Assembly (NCBI GenBank): GCA_963745775.1
Contig: CAVUYY010000012.1
Location: 186,001 to 250,000, forward strand
Direction: 5' to 3'
DNA length: 64,000 bases
Source of the DNA: Gaiellasilicea sp963745775
GTDB taxonomy: Bacteria > Actinomycetota > Thermoleophilia > Gaiellales > Gaiellaceae
Shown here one piece after another: positions 8,123-14,090 of this stretch. The position numbers were made by a program, and so were the translations under genes. The notes under the pieces were generated by a model, which worked only from the letters and a program-made list of their open reading frames with translations, was not told where the DNA came from and searched no databases. Positions within the stretch are counted from its first letter, which is position 1; each line of letters starts with the position of its first letter.

Positions 8123-8605
8123 GTGTCCCTTGGGCGGCAGACTAAGGTCATCAAGGATCATCTGGATGTCTCCCGGATAGCCATAGCTGCAGGCGTTGCT
8201 GGCGCACTCGGCGTAGGTCTTGCGGCTGCACTTATGCGCCAGGCGCGGAGCACGGCGCACGTCGGCCCGACCTCTGCAACGCTTGACGAGGCCTTCAGCG
8301 CACTTTTTGGGGCAGGTCTTGGGCTCGCGCTTGGGAGCGCGCTTTGTGCGCTCTCGATCCGACGTGGCTCGCGTCTACTTGCCGGACTGCTAGCCGCACT
8401 AGCTGCGTATGTTCTCGTGCTCGCTCCGGCACTGATCTACGCGGACGACGTAAGTCTCGCGGAGGACCTCAGCCCTGGCGGTCTCGTTTTTCTTGTCTTC
8501 TTGCTGCTTCCGCTCGGCACTTTCGCTCTGCTCGGCGCAACCGCGGGAGTGCTTGTAGCGTCACTCCTGCACTGGGATCGCGGGCAGAAGCGTCACCAGC
8601 CTTAG
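8123..8605 (+). CDS. Multi-pass membrane protein of unknown function
   Basis: The 160-residue frame encodes about four hydrophobic segments: AIAAGVAGALGVGLAAALM, LFGAGLGLALGSALCAL, LLAGLLAALAAYVLVLAPAL and VFLVFLLLPLGTFALLGATA. GTG at 8123 is the best start seen, but no convincing -10 box or ribosome-binding site precedes it, so the start is uncertain. Function unknown. Confidence 0.5.
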   Translation: MSLGRQTKVIKDHLDVSRIAIAAGVAGALGVGLAAALMRQARSTAHVGPTSATLDEAFSALFGAGLGLALGSALCALSIRRGSRLLAGLLAALAAYVLVLAPALIYADDVSLAEDLSPGGLVFLVFLLLPLGTFALLGATAGVLVASLLHWDRGQKRHQP

Positions 8606-8691
8606 CGCACGCACAGGTCTGACCTCCGCGGGGACAGCTTGCGTCTCGCGCTTGACTGGGCGAGCTCCTCCCGCGTGAGCAAAGCCGTTCT

Positions 8692-8709
8692 GTCCTAACG
8701 CGCCACGCT
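8692..8709. repeat. 18-base repeat shared by both elements, copy in element 1
   Basis: GTCCTAACGCGCCACGCT is identical at 12490-12507 in element 2. Here it lies at the 3' end of the minus-strand gene 8708-8962. It is not part of the attachment sites. Confidence 0.5.
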
Positions 8710-8962
8710 ACTCGTGCCGGCGCCGCCGGCTCTCCTTCACGAGTAGCGCGCGTAGCGGATCGGTTCCGGGCACGGCGCCGGAAACCCCGCGGCCAACGGC
8801 CGGCAAACCGCGAAGACGGCCGGCATCGTTTTCCGCGGAGCGGCTGCCCACGAGCTTGCGGCTCCTGGCCGGGAGGGGCTCGTCGTTTTCGAGCAGCACT
8901 CGCGCAAGGATCTTGGCCTGCTCCGCACGGAGATTGTGCGCTGCGGTCTGCCAGAAACTCAC
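8708..8962 (-). CDS. Hypothetical protein, divergent from the RHH gene
   Basis: An 84-residue basic protein opening MSFWQTAAHNLRAEQAKILA, predicted helical for the first 40 residues and rich in arginine and glycine after that. GTG at 8962 follows a TATAGT box (complement 8970-8975) by 7 bases, which is the main reason to accept it. It is transcribed away from the ribbon-helix-helix gene with 56 bases between the starts. Such regulator-linked divergent pairs are common, but no function can be assigned. Confidence 0.45.
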   Translation of the reverse strand: MSFWQTAAHNLRAEQAKILARVLLENDEPLPARSRKLVGSRSAENDAGRLRGLPAVGRGVSGAVPGTDPLRALLVKESRRRRHE

Positions 8963-9018
8963 TCCCGCGACTATAAGGGAAGGTGCGCTCCATCCTATGC
9001 ATGGTATAAGATTTTCAT
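8963..9018. promoter_or_regulatory. Divergent promoter region for the RHH gene and its neighbour
   Basis: The 56 bases are the most AT-rich stretch nearby. They hold TATAGT on the minus strand (8970-8975) and TAAGAT on the plus strand (9007-9012, 6 bases before ATG 9019). CCAT-CCTATGC-ATGG (8990-9004) makes a small dyad that could be the operator of the RHH protein; that last point is inference. Confidence 0.4.
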
Positions 9019-9195
9019 ATGGCTACGGCGACCGAAGGGCCGAAGGTGATCGTTTCCGCCCAGGTATCTGCGGCGACACGCAGCGACCTCGAGCGGCTCG
9101 CGGAGGAGGCTGACCGTTCGCTGAGTGCTGAGGTTCGGCGGGCGATCGTGGAGCACCTCGCCCGCTCGCAGCCTGCTGGGCGGAGGTCGGCATGA
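9019..9195 (+). CDS. Ribbon-helix-helix (CopG-like) small protein
   Basis: The 58-residue protein contains VIVSAQVSAATRSDLERLAE followed by a second helix, SLSAEVRRAIVEHLARS: a beta-strand then two helices, as in CopG/Arc-type DNA-binding proteins and antitoxins. The ATG at 9019 follows a TAAGAT box at 6 bases. The stop overlaps the ATG of the next gene (ATGA), so it heads an operon with the coiled-coil protein and two cysteine-motif proteins. A role as autoregulator of this operon is likely but inferred. Confidence 0.65.
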   Translation: MATATEGPKVIVSAQVSAATRSDLERLAEEADRSLSAEVRRAIVEHLARSQPAGRRSA

Positions 9196-9836
9196 ACCCC
9201 GTCGACCTAATCGCGAGCCGGCACAAGGAACTCCGCAAGGCGCGCGAGGAGATTGGGAAAGTCCAGGCGGCGCTCGACCGTGAGCGCGCACGGCTGACAG
9301 AGCTACAGGCGGGTATCGCCGCGGCCGAGCAGCGCGACCGGAAGGCACTCGGGGACGCGATCGTCTCAGGAAGCCCCGATCCCGCAAGCGAGTCGGATGC
9401 GCTACGGGCGGACGTCGAGCAGCAGCAACGACGGATCGACGCGCTCCTCGCCGCCCTCTCACACACTCAGCAAAACGTCGCGGAAGTCGTCCGCCAGAAC
9501 GCGTGGTCGCGCGATCAGATGCGCGAGGTTGAGAAGGCGCGGCTCCGGTACGCGGCCGCGATCGAGGAGCTCGAGCGCGCGCGTGACGTGTTCGCAGACG
9601 AGACCGGCGCGCTCGCCTGGCTGTTCGACCCCGAGGGTGGGCAGAGCTCGCCAATCAACGCAGTGCTCGCCGGCCGGACAGGCGATCTCCGGGGAAGGCC
9701 GCCGCTGCAGATGGGCAAGGTGCTCGACGAGCTCCGTGCAGACCTTGCACAAGTCGCGGATTGGGTCATTTCACGGCACGACGAGCCGCCGCGGCCCCGG
9801 CTCGAGCTCACCCACCGCGAGGAATGGGCGTCGTGA
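9192..9836 (+). CDS. Coiled-coil protein, operon partner of the RHH gene
   Basis: The 214-residue protein starts MNPVDLIASRHKELRKAREE and is a long helical coiled coil to about residue 137 (charged heptads with a break at GSPDPASES near 59-67). It then has a compact C-terminal region with LAWLFDPEGGQSSPINAVLA and a last helix LRADLAQVADWVISRH. No enzyme motif or membrane segment is visible. ATG overlaps the RHH stop and its own stop overlaps the GTG of the next gene, so all three are translated together. The family is not recognised. Confidence 0.6.
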   Translation: MNPVDLIASRHKELRKAREEIGKVQAALDRERARLTELQAGIAAAEQRDRKALGDAIVSGSPDPASESDALRADVEQQQRRIDALLAALSHTQQNVAEVVRQNAWSRDQMREVEKARLRYAAAIEELERARDVFADETGALAWLFDPEGGQSSPINAVLAGRTGDLRGRPPLQMGKVLDELRADLAQVADWVISRHDEPPRPRLELTHREEWAS

Positions 9837-10057
9837 ACCGGACGTGCCGGGTCTGCCGGAAAGCCGTCGTCACAGACGAGCAGTGGCGTGCGATCACGGG
9901 CATGGTCGGACTCGGGTACGGCACCGACTCGGGAGCACGCACCTGCGCCGGGTGCGTTCGGCAGGGGCGCGAGCAGGAACGCGACCTCAACCGGCAAGCC
10001 ACGCCGCGTCATAGGCCGCCGTCGCGGCCGCCGATCGGGCTGCGGATCGGCGGCTAA
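9833..10057 (+). CDS. Small protein with two CxxC pairs (zinc-ribbon-like)
   Basis: Starting at GTG 9833 (overlapping the previous stop; ATG at 9824 is an alternative) this gives about 74 residues with CRVCRKAVVTDEQWRAI and then CAGCVRQGREQERD, two CxxC pairs about 30 residues apart that could bind one zinc. The C-terminus is basic and proline/arginine-rich. It is the third gene of the RHH operon. Binding of DNA or a nuclease partner is possible but not shown. Confidence 0.55.
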   Translation: MNRTCRVCRKAVVTDEQWRAITGMVGLGYGTDSGARTCAGCVRQGREQERDLNRQATPRHRPPSRPPIGLRIGG

Positions 10058-10068
10058 AGGAGCAGGCA

Positions 10069-10422
10069 ATGCCGGGCCACCTCTCCCGCACAGGCGACAT
10101 CCACGCCGGCCCCGCCACCAGCTGCCGGATCTGCAAGCAGGCAGACAACCGCCACCGCTACCGCAAAGCCGCCAACAGCGGCAGCCATGACGAGGCTTCC
10201 TTAGCCGGGCACGCGAGCAGAAATCGCCGGGCCGACGCGCGGCCCGGCGCTCACGTCCTGGCGCTAGCGGCACTCGATCGAGACATGGTCGACGGTCGAA
10301 GTCACCTCACCGTTGGCGTTGATCGTCGTGTGGAGGATGACGTGCTGAATCAGGTTGTTGCCCGGCCCTTGGCCGACGAAGTTCCCGCTGTGCATGCTCG
10401 TGAACTCCAAGGGGACGCCTGA
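10069..10422 (+). CDS. Small CxxC protein, C-terminus uncertain
   Basis: ATG at 10069 follows a good AAAGGAG site and opens MPGHLSRTGDIHAGPATSCR with a CRIC pair and an RHRYRK basic patch, resembling the preceding gene. The frame as read stays open to 10422, but it then crosses a strong hairpin at 10225-10249 and runs antisense through the secreted-protein gene, which is unlikely. A +1 slip would end it at the TAG at 10202-10204, giving about 45 residues. The N-terminal half is believable and the rest is not. Confidence 0.4.
   Translation: MPGHLSRTGDIHAGPATSCRICKQADNRHRYRKAANSGSHDEASLAGHASRNRRADARPGAHVLALAALDRDMVDGRSHLTVGVDRRVEDDVLNQVVARPLADEVPAVHARELQGDA
10225..10249. terminator. Hairpin between convergent genes
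   Basis: CGCCGGGCC pairs perfectly with GGCCCGGCG around a seven-base loop. No T-tract follows, so it may act on either strand or be Rho-assisted. Confidence 0.45.
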
Positions 10423-10746
10423 GCCGTCGAGGTTCTGCTGCTCTGCGACGCCACCGACGTAGTGGAAGGTGTCGCCGGTCACGAGGTCAGTTCCTACAGC
10501 TCCCTGAGGGTGTCCGCTCGAGACGACGTGGATGCGTCCGTCAGGAGTGATCGTCACGTGCACAACTGCCTCGAAGGTGCCACTGGTGAAGGCGATCGGG
10601 TTTCCGGTGCAGGGGTTCGGAAGCACGAAGGAATTCGGGTATGAGTAGTGGTTGGTCTCGGAGATGGCTCCGGCAGCCATGGCGGCACCGCTCGTGCACA
10701 ACCCGAGAGCCAGCACGACGAGACCGGGCAAGATCGACTTGCGCAT
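10264..10746 (-). CDS. Small secreted protein, element 1
   Basis: The 160-residue protein has a clear signal peptide (MRKSILPGLVVLALGLCTSG, cleavage after AAMA near residue 24). The mature part is beta-rich: NPCTGNPIAFTSGTFEAVVH, then ITPDGRIHVVSSGHPQG, and it ends HVSIECR; the two mature cysteines could pair. AAAGGAG lies 6 bases before the ATG. The architecture, a signal peptide followed by a single strand-rich domain, resembles the secreted protein at 13253 in element 2, though the sequences differ. No enzymatic motif is seen; an extracellular or surface role is inferred. Confidence 0.7.
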   Translation of the reverse strand: MRKSILPGLVVLALGLCTSGAAMAAGAISETNHYSYPNSFVLPNPCTGNPIAFTSGTFEAVVHVTITPDGRIHVVSSGHPQGAVGTDLVTGDTFHYVGGVAEQQNLDGSGVPLEFTSMHSGNFVGQGPGNNLIQHVILHTTINANGEVTSTVDHVSIECR

Positions 10747-10878
10747 CTCAGCTCCTTTCCGTACTAGATGACTTTGGAGGGAGCGTGGTGTTCACCGGTC
10801 ACGCAGTCCTCATCCGGCGCTCATCCGGGCTGTCCCCCGGATTGGACTCCTGCGACAGCCGGGGCCGGCAACGAATCC

Positions 10879-10896
10879 GTGGCTGCAATGGCTGCA
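10879..10896 (+). repeat. Element 1 right tandem repeat pair (possible integrase arm sites)
   Basis: GTGGCTGCA (10879-10887) and ATGGCTGCA (10888-10896) are adjacent, 9 bases start to start, 105 bases before attachment copy 2. They match the pair at 4996-5015 at the other end of the same element. Confidence 0.5.
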
Positions 10897-10911
10897 ATCG
10901 TCGTTCGTTCG

Positions 10912-10971
10912 GGTTCGGTCACCGTTCGGTCAAAACGACAGAACCGCGTAACCATGCCGCCTGACCGAACC
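10912..10971. repeat. Inverted repeat near the right end of element 1
   Basis: GGTTCGGTCA (10912-10921) and its exact reverse complement TGACCGAACC (10962-10971) are separated by 40 bases, with further partial copies of TTCGG/CGAAC between and after them. This could be a protein-binding site set for recombination, or chance in a GTTCGG-rich stretch. Confidence 0.35.
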
Positions 10972-11000
10972 TGAGCGAACGGGCGCGAACGGTCGCCCCG

Positions 11001-11043
11001 GCTCGACAAGCTGGGGGTCACTGGTTCGAGCCAGTACCGCCCA
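11001..11043 (+). repeat. Attachment-site repeat, copy 2
   Basis: The segment repeats the tRNA 3' half from GCTCGACAAGCTGG to ACCGCCCA, with one base missing in the T-stem region (GAGCCAGT instead of GAGCCCAGT). It separates the two elements. Confidence 0.8.
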
Positions 11044-11046
11044 CCT

Positions 11047-11074
11047 AGAAAGGCCCCGGAAACGGGGCCTTTCT
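11047..11074 (+). terminator. Terminator hairpin after attachment copy 2
   Basis: AGAAAGGCCCCG pairs with CGGGGCCTTTCT around a GAAA tetraloop, a perfect 12-base stem with T-rich 3' arm. It plays the same part for copy 2 as the hairpins after copies 1 and 3 but differs in sequence. Confidence 0.75.
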
Positions 11075-11105
11075 CGGTGAAATCCGCAACGCGTACCGAT
11101 TTGCG

Positions 11106-11124
11106 GTGGCCCACTAGTGGCCCA
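11106..11124 (+). repeat. Element 2 left tandem repeat pair (possible integrase arm sites)
   Basis: GTGGCCCA occurs at 11106-11113 and 11117-11124, 11 bases start to start, 62 bases inside copy 2. The stop codon of the peptidase remnant falls between the two units. Confidence 0.5.
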
Positions 11125-11345
11125 AACGATTCGCCGGCTCGGCTCCGAAGCCACGAAAGCCCCAACCTCGGACGAGGTCGCGAGCCTCGCGCTCGATCTG
11201 CTCATCCGTCGTCGACGTGTCGGCGTCGTCATGGCCTAGGAAAGCGTGTGCGATCTCGTGAGCGGCCGCGTTCTCGATGCTCGACGGCGCGAGTCTTTCG
11301 TCCAGTACGAGAATCCATCGGGCACCCCCAACGAGGTCTCTTGAC
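11114..11345 (-). pseudogene. HExxH metallopeptidase fragment
   Basis: In the frame ending at the TAG 11114-11116 (complement) about 75 residues read WILVLDERLAPSSIENAAAH and then EIAHAFLGHDDADTS, giving HEIAH (HExxH) with GHD after it, then an acidic helix and GWGFRG. That is the zinc site of small metallopeptidases such as the M78/ImmA-like group. No start codon or N-terminal domain can be joined in frame, so it is either truncated or broken by indels. An ImmA-like role in relieving repression of a mobile element would fit the context but is inference. Confidence 0.45.
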
Positions 11346-11458
11346 CGGCCGGGGCACGCTGACCGCCAAGGGCAGCGTCACCGTCAACAGGCTCTGCCAA
11401 GCCAGACTGGCGCGCCTCAGCCTGTTTGGCCCTTTTGGGCCGTGCTACGCGGGGCAGC

Positions 11459-11852
11459 TTAGTCCGAGGCCGCCTCAACCACCACGCCGTCCGACTCCAC
11501 AATTACTTCCCTCAGCACCTCGTCGTGGGGACCGAAGATGACCACGCGACCTTGTCCTGGCCGCGCCCCTTCCAACGGGTTCTCGCCCACGCAACGAAAG
11601 CAGTAACGCACGCAGCGGCGATCTCCACGAGCGGCTTCGTCGAGCAGAACGCGAACAATGACGTCCGGTCGATCGGGCCCAGTAGTAGGGGGAGAAGGAC
11701 TGGTGGAGCGCTACGTCGCAGCCCGTCGTTTCGAGAGCTTCCTGCAGGCCCTCTAGATCCTCTAGGTCTACGAACGGCTCCCAAGTGATGTCAGGGATCC
11801 GAGGGAACCTTACGGACTCGGTTCTGGCCTGTTGGTCTGTGCGGCGGTGCAT
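11459..11852 (-). CDS. Hypothetical protein, at least two frameshifts
   Basis: Reading through frame slips gives a coherent small protein: an N-terminal part with DITWEPFVDLEDLEGLQEAL, a middle helix with AAACVTAFVAWARTRWKGRG, and a C-terminal strand region RVVIFGPHDEVLREVIVESD ending at the TAA 11459-11461. The middle and end resemble small actinobacterial proteins of the pattern W-A-R-R-R ... IYGP-x-G-E-V-L, of unknown function. Start is uncertain (ATG at 11852 is the longest possibility). Confidence 0.4.
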
Positions 11853-11864
11853 CGTGTTCGGCTT

Positions 11865-12384
11865 TCAGCCGCAGGTCCAGCTGCCCGTAGCGCGCTTCGC
11901 GTTCTGGAGGCGGAGCGCGAACGTCCCAGCGCGCATCGATCGTCCGATGGTGATCGTCCCGCCCGCTATCTCAAGCTCGGGGCCGCCGAGCTGGATCGTC
12001 GCGTACACAAAGCTCGTTGCCGTATCCGCAAGTCTGAATGTCCCCCGAGGCGGAGGCTCGTGCATCACGAATGAAGAGTCCAACCCAGTTGGCGGGGCGG
12101 GCTGGGGGATTCGCAATCAGCCCGACCCGAACGAAGAAGCTCGTGGGCTTGCCGATGCATCGCCCGCCGCGGAGCCGAAATTTGCGCCGTCGAGGTGGAC
12201 GCGGACTGTGGCAGGCCCACACCACCGCGTGTAGAGGGCAGGCCCGGACGTGCCAGGCGTCTGAACGGCTACAAGGGTCGCTCGTGTGGGGCGAGCACGC
12301 CGGCGGGGCCTGGGCCGTTCCGCTGGCCCAACCGCTGACGAGGACGACGAGCCCGCATAGACCTAGCGCAATGGAAGCGCGCAT
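11865..12384 (-). CDS. Small secreted protein, element 2, several frameshifts
   Basis: ATG 12384 begins a signal peptide, MRASIALGLCGLVVLVSGWA, cleaved near GTAQA. Joining frames then gives ALYTRWCGPATVRV, a KFRLRGGRCIGKPTSFF stretch, GLIANPPARPANWVGLFIRD and finally IQLGGPELEIAGGTITIGRS with the last residues TGSWTCG at the TGA 11865-11867. At least three frame changes are needed. I recognise the pattern (WCGP ... LIANPPARPA ... GSWTCG) as a small secreted family of related actinobacteria, function unknown. With so many slips, real decay cannot be excluded. Confidence 0.5.
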
Positions 12385-12489
12385 GGGACTGCGATTTTGT
12401 CTCATAAAGCACGAACTTACAAGGGGCCAGCCGGCCGCATACGTCACCGCGCTGCCAGACACCGCCCTGCCCAGGCTTCATGTCGTACC

Positions 12490-12507
12490 GTCCTAACGCG
12501 CCACGCT
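12490..12507. repeat. 18-base repeat shared by both elements, copy in element 2
   Basis: Identical to 8692-8709. Here it ends 15 bases before the GTG of the zinc-ribbon gene and just upstream of a TATCCT box (12510-12515), so it may be part of a promoter. Confidence 0.5.
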
Positions 12508-12522
12508 CGTATCCTCCAGGGC

Positions 12523-12734
12523 GTGGCTGACCGCATCGCCTGTTCGAACTGCGCCGCCATGATCCACGAGGCGACGCCGACGAGGTCGGCTGGCGCTACC
12601 GATCCGACGGCGTCGGCGAGCTCCTGCCTTTCTGCTCGGCCTGTGAGCTTCGAGAGTTCTCCCCGGATGCGCCCGCTAGTTCTTCGCGAGCGCCTGGAGC
12701 AGACTTGCCGCCGCCGCGCCCCCGCCCCGCCTGA
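12523..12734 (+). CDS. Zinc-ribbon protein (one frameshift)
   Basis: GTG 12523 opens MADRIACSNCAAMIHEATP; after a one-base slip the chain continues DEVGWRYRSDGVGELLPFCS and ACELREF. This gives CSNC and CSAC pairs about 35 residues apart around a WRYxSDGVGEL core, a small zinc-ribbon type known in related actinobacteria. Corrected length is about 70 residues. TATCCT lies 7 bases before the GTG, supporting the start. The 3' end overlaps the convergent gene 12676-12988. Confidence 0.5.
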
Positions 12735-12988
12735 GCAGAGCAAGAGCGCAGACAGCCGCTTGCAGCTCCGAGAGCGACGGCTTGCCTTCGACGCAGAAGC
12801 GACGCGATCCAGCGTGTCGCAGCCCGGTCGAAGCGAGGATCGTCGGCGCCTGCGTAGAGGAGCACGAGCGAGAGCGCGTCCTCGAGATCGAGCTGGCCCA
12901 TCTCGCGTGCGGCGAGCTCCGCGTTGAGAAGGCTCTTGCGCTCGACCGCGCGGCGGAAACGGGTTAGCGCTGAGCCTTGGGCCGTCAC
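12676..12988 (-). CDS. Small helical protein with LexA-type box at its start (one frameshift)
   Basis: From GTG 12988 the chain reads VTAQGSALTRFRRAVERKSL, then AAREMGQLDLEDALSLVLLY, and after a slip near 12800 it continues RRFCVEGKPSLSELQAAVCA and ends LLQALAKN at the TAG 12676-12678. Corrected length is about 104 residues, all helical, with no enzyme motif. I recognise the opening (GSALTxFRRAxER) as a common small family of related actinobacteria, function unknown. A perfect CGAAC-N4-GTTCG palindrome abuts the start codon, so induction after DNA damage is likely. Confidence 0.6.
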
Positions 12989-13001
12989 GAACGCATGTTC
13001 G
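12988..13001. promoter_or_regulatory. LexA (SOS) box
   Basis: CGAAC-GCAT-GTTCG is a perfect match to the Gram-positive LexA consensus and its last base touches the GTG start of the minus-strand gene. Bound LexA would block transcription or initiation there. Confidence 0.6.
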
Positions 13002-13252
13002 CATTCTCCGACGGGTGAGAGTATCGTCGTTGGTGGATTGCCATCGGTTGCGACCCGATCCGCATCGGCGCTTGGCCGCGCGAGCGCACGAGGCCGCTGC
13101 AATTGCGACGAGCAGGCGCTCGTAGACGAACTGTTTCTCGGTTGACGGCTAGCGGGCCAAGCGGAAGCGCAATCTGACCGTCCCCGTTGTCAGCCGCGCG
13201 AGATCGTGCTAAGTCTTCATGTACTCCAAAAGGGGGAGAAAAGGGGAAGGGC

Positions 13253-13741
13253 ATGAAGCGACTCCTGGTATCAGCCGCGGCGGCCTGCGGCGTTGCGCTG
13301 TTGCTCGCCGGTGCGGCATCCGCGACGCCGCCCGAACGGTTCACAGACTCGTTCACGTACTCCGGCTCTGCCTCGTGCGGCGGGTTCGACGACGTATGGG
13401 AAGGGTCGATCGAGGTCTCCGGGATGACGACGTTCGACAAGGCCGGGAACCCGGTCGCGGACATCGTGCACTTCAAGCGGGTGGAGACGAACTGGCGCTC
13501 CGACGACCCGTCCGCCTCGATGACGTCGACGGGGAGCTTTACGCTCAAGTACGACTACGCGACAGACACCGAGGCGAACTTGGGCCAGGTCTTCAAGCAG
13601 ACCTACCCCGGTCTCGGAGTGCTGTTCCACGACGTCGGCAAGATCGTCTTCTCGCCGGGCGGCGTGGTGGTCCACGGCCCGCACGACATCTTCGAGCAGG
13701 GCGACGCGGTGTTCTGCGACGCGCTCGAGGCGATCGGCTGA
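13253..13741 (+). CDS. Small secreted protein, element 2
   Basis: The 162-residue protein starts at ATG 13253 behind a strong AAGGGGAAGG site and has a signal peptide, MKRLLVSAAAACGVALLLAG, cut after ASA near residue 24. The mature chain is strand-rich (FTYSGSASCGGFDDVWEGSI, then MTTFDKAGNPVADIVHFKRV) and ends GPHDIFEQGDAVFCDALEAI; two mature cysteines could pair. It belongs to a secreted actinobacterial family with a D-x-G-N-x-V ... GPH pattern that I recognise only as hypothetical. The reading frame is intact, unlike its neighbours. Confidence 0.75.
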   Translation: MKRLLVSAAAACGVALLLAGAASATPPERFTDSFTYSGSASCGGFDDVWEGSIEVSGMTTFDKAGNPVADIVHFKRVETNWRSDDPSASMTSTGSFTLKYDYATDTEANLGQVFKQTYPGLGVLFHDVGKIVFSPGGVVVHGPHDIFEQGDAVFCDALEAIG

Positions 13742-13759
13742 CGGACCCGTTCGGGCCTG

Positions 13760-13790
13760 CGGGGGCAGCAGAAGCAGCGTGCTGCCCCCG
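13760..13790 (+). terminator. Hairpin after the secreted-protein gene
   Basis: CGGGGGCAGCA pairs with TGCTGCCCCCG around nine bases, an 11-base perfect stem 18 bases after the stop. It is followed by AAATA rather than a T-run. Confidence 0.6.
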
Positions 13791-13905
13791 AAATACACCT
13801 GACTCCGGGCTGCTCGGGATCCTCGTTCGCTCGAGGACATGTCCGAATGAGTGTCGGCGCAGGCCCTTCGACCAGTACTACGCCTGTGGGGTTGCTGCCT
13901 GCGGG

Positions 13906-13923
13906 CGGCCCAATCCTGGCCCA
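13906..13923 (+). repeat. Element 2 right tandem repeat pair (possible integrase arm sites)
   Basis: CGGCCCA (13906-13912) and TGGCCCA (13917-13923) are 11 bases start to start, 114 bases before attachment copy 3, and match the pair at 11106-11124. The rest of 13791-14037 shows no gene. Confidence 0.45.
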
Positions 13924-14037
13924 AACGCCTGAGAACCTACTCCCTGAGCCAAGCCAATCTCCAGATGGATAACGGCCGCAAACCCGCATGGCTGCGTCCG
14001 TTCGTCGCCGCTCGTCGTCGCCTGTCGATGCTGCGAA

Positions 14038-14086
14038 ACCAGCTCGACAAGCTGGGGGTCACTGGTTCGAGCCCAGTACCGCCCAT
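14038..14086 (+). repeat. Attachment-site repeat, copy 3 (outer end of the island)
   Basis: All 49 bases are identical to 4875-4923, beginning inside the anticodon stem. The 5' half of the tRNA is absent here, so this is not a functional tRNA gene. Confidence 0.85.
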
Positions 14087-14090
14087 CGCA

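Larger units (their letters stand above)
4875..11043. mobile_element. Tandem tRNA-Val-integrated element 1 (about 6.1 kb, no integrase seen)
   Basis: The segment lies between the tRNA 3' half (4875-4923) and a second copy of it (11001-11043). Just inside each end is a tandem pair of ATGGCTGCA-type repeats (4996-5015 and 10879-10896), absent from element 2. Its genes are short and mostly unrecognised, with several two-gene overlaps, and the base composition is visibly less extreme than in the flanking core genes. No tyrosine or serine recombinase, relaxase or replication protein could be found, so if it moves it probably borrows an integrase. Boundaries are seen in sequence; mobility is inferred. 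Confidence 0.7.
11001..14086. mobile_element. Tandem tRNA-Val-integrated element 2 (about 3.0 kb, no integrase seen)
   Basis: The segment lies between attachment copies 2 and 3 and has its own inner repeat pairs, TGGCCCA-type, at 11106-11124 and 13906-13923. It carries a metallopeptidase-like remnant, two frameshifted minus-strand genes, a zinc-ribbon gene, a gene with a LexA-type box and a secreted protein. No recombinase is visible. By the usual logic of tRNA integration, the copy farthest from the intact tRNA marks the older insertion, so this element would have entered before element 1. Confidence 0.65.

Noticed and set aside
4923..14037. Search for an integrase, CRISPR array or phage structural genes in the island
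   Set aside because: None could be found in any frame by eye; the repeats present are too short and too few for a CRISPR array.
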